Part shown: in pieces, positions 63,788 to 64,000 of the stretch
Layout: each line of letters opens with the position of its first letter
Position numbering within the stretch: the stretch's first letter is position 1
Source of the DNA: Taenia hydatigena
Lineage: Eukaryota; Platyhelminthes; Cestoda; Cyclophyllidea; Taeniidae
Direction of reading: 5' to 3'
Length of the DNA: 64,000 nucleotides
Assembly (NCBI GenBank): GCA_036345935.2
Contig: JADWOT020000001.1
Span: 15,159,053-15,223,052 of the forward strand
Notes under the pieces: model-generated
Databases searched by the model: none
What the model saw: the letters and a program-made list of their open reading frames with translations, nothing else
Told to the model about the DNA's origin: nothing
Program-made: the position numbers and the translations under genes

Positions 63788-64000
63788 GGTGCAAAGCTAA
63801 AACTAACAAAAGGAAACGGGTTCGAAATTTGTGTGTACAAGATTCGATAAGAAATGCCTGATGTGTGCATAGATTTATGAAATACAGAGAATTTGGTTAA
63901 AATGAGGATTTTTCGTTTTTGAATAATAAGATGGTACGGAATACCGCAGCGAAACAACATAAACCTACTAATGAAAATAACCAAGATAATGAAAAATGGC

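Overview
This is eukaryotic nuclear DNA, AT-rich and sparsely genic, with GT-AG introns and clusters of repeats and broken genes. A parasitic flatworm, most likely a tapeworm, is suggested by three things. The H2B protein has a flatworm-like N-terminus. Truncated HSP70 copies recall the HSP70 expansion known from cestode genomes. Short introns (72 and 86 bp) sit beside longer ones. The assignment is inferred from protein character, not from a database search.

Three genes are well supported, all on the minus strand: histone H2A (45741-46127), histone H2B (47490-47858), and a five-exon spermidine synthase (63787 down to 59995). The histones are intronless, GC-richer than their surroundings, have TATA and CCAAT-type promoter elements, and share a degenerate histone-type 3' hairpin. 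The spermidine synthase can be followed exon by exon through splice sites that keep the frame and rebuild the whole family fold.

The rest is mostly accessory. Two HSP70 pseudogene fragments (4692-5804 minus, 14858-14986 plus) share the same non-HSP70 sequence upstream. A repeat family of about 3.5-4.2 kb occurs three times: A at 14984-18490, and B and C in tandem at 33219-37448 and about 37525-41033. A detached fragment lies near 44590-44930. Each main copy carries a pair of about 400-bp arms in inverted orientation (truncated in C). A second duplicated segment (8065-8597) recurs at 41033-41502, exactly where repeat C breaks off. A 53-bp tandem minisatellite lies at 14259-14640.

Between 52.1 and 57.3 kb are four fibronectin type III-like domain copies: three in series on the minus strand and one on the plus strand. 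They are decayed to different degrees, and the best preserved sits on a symmetric phase 1-1 exon. Other stretches (26.7, 27.5-32.2 and 42.5-43.0 kb) hold coding-looking frames that I cannot name. They are listed with low confidence. Large parts, notably 18.5-26.7 kb and 48.1-52.1 kb, show nothing I can support.
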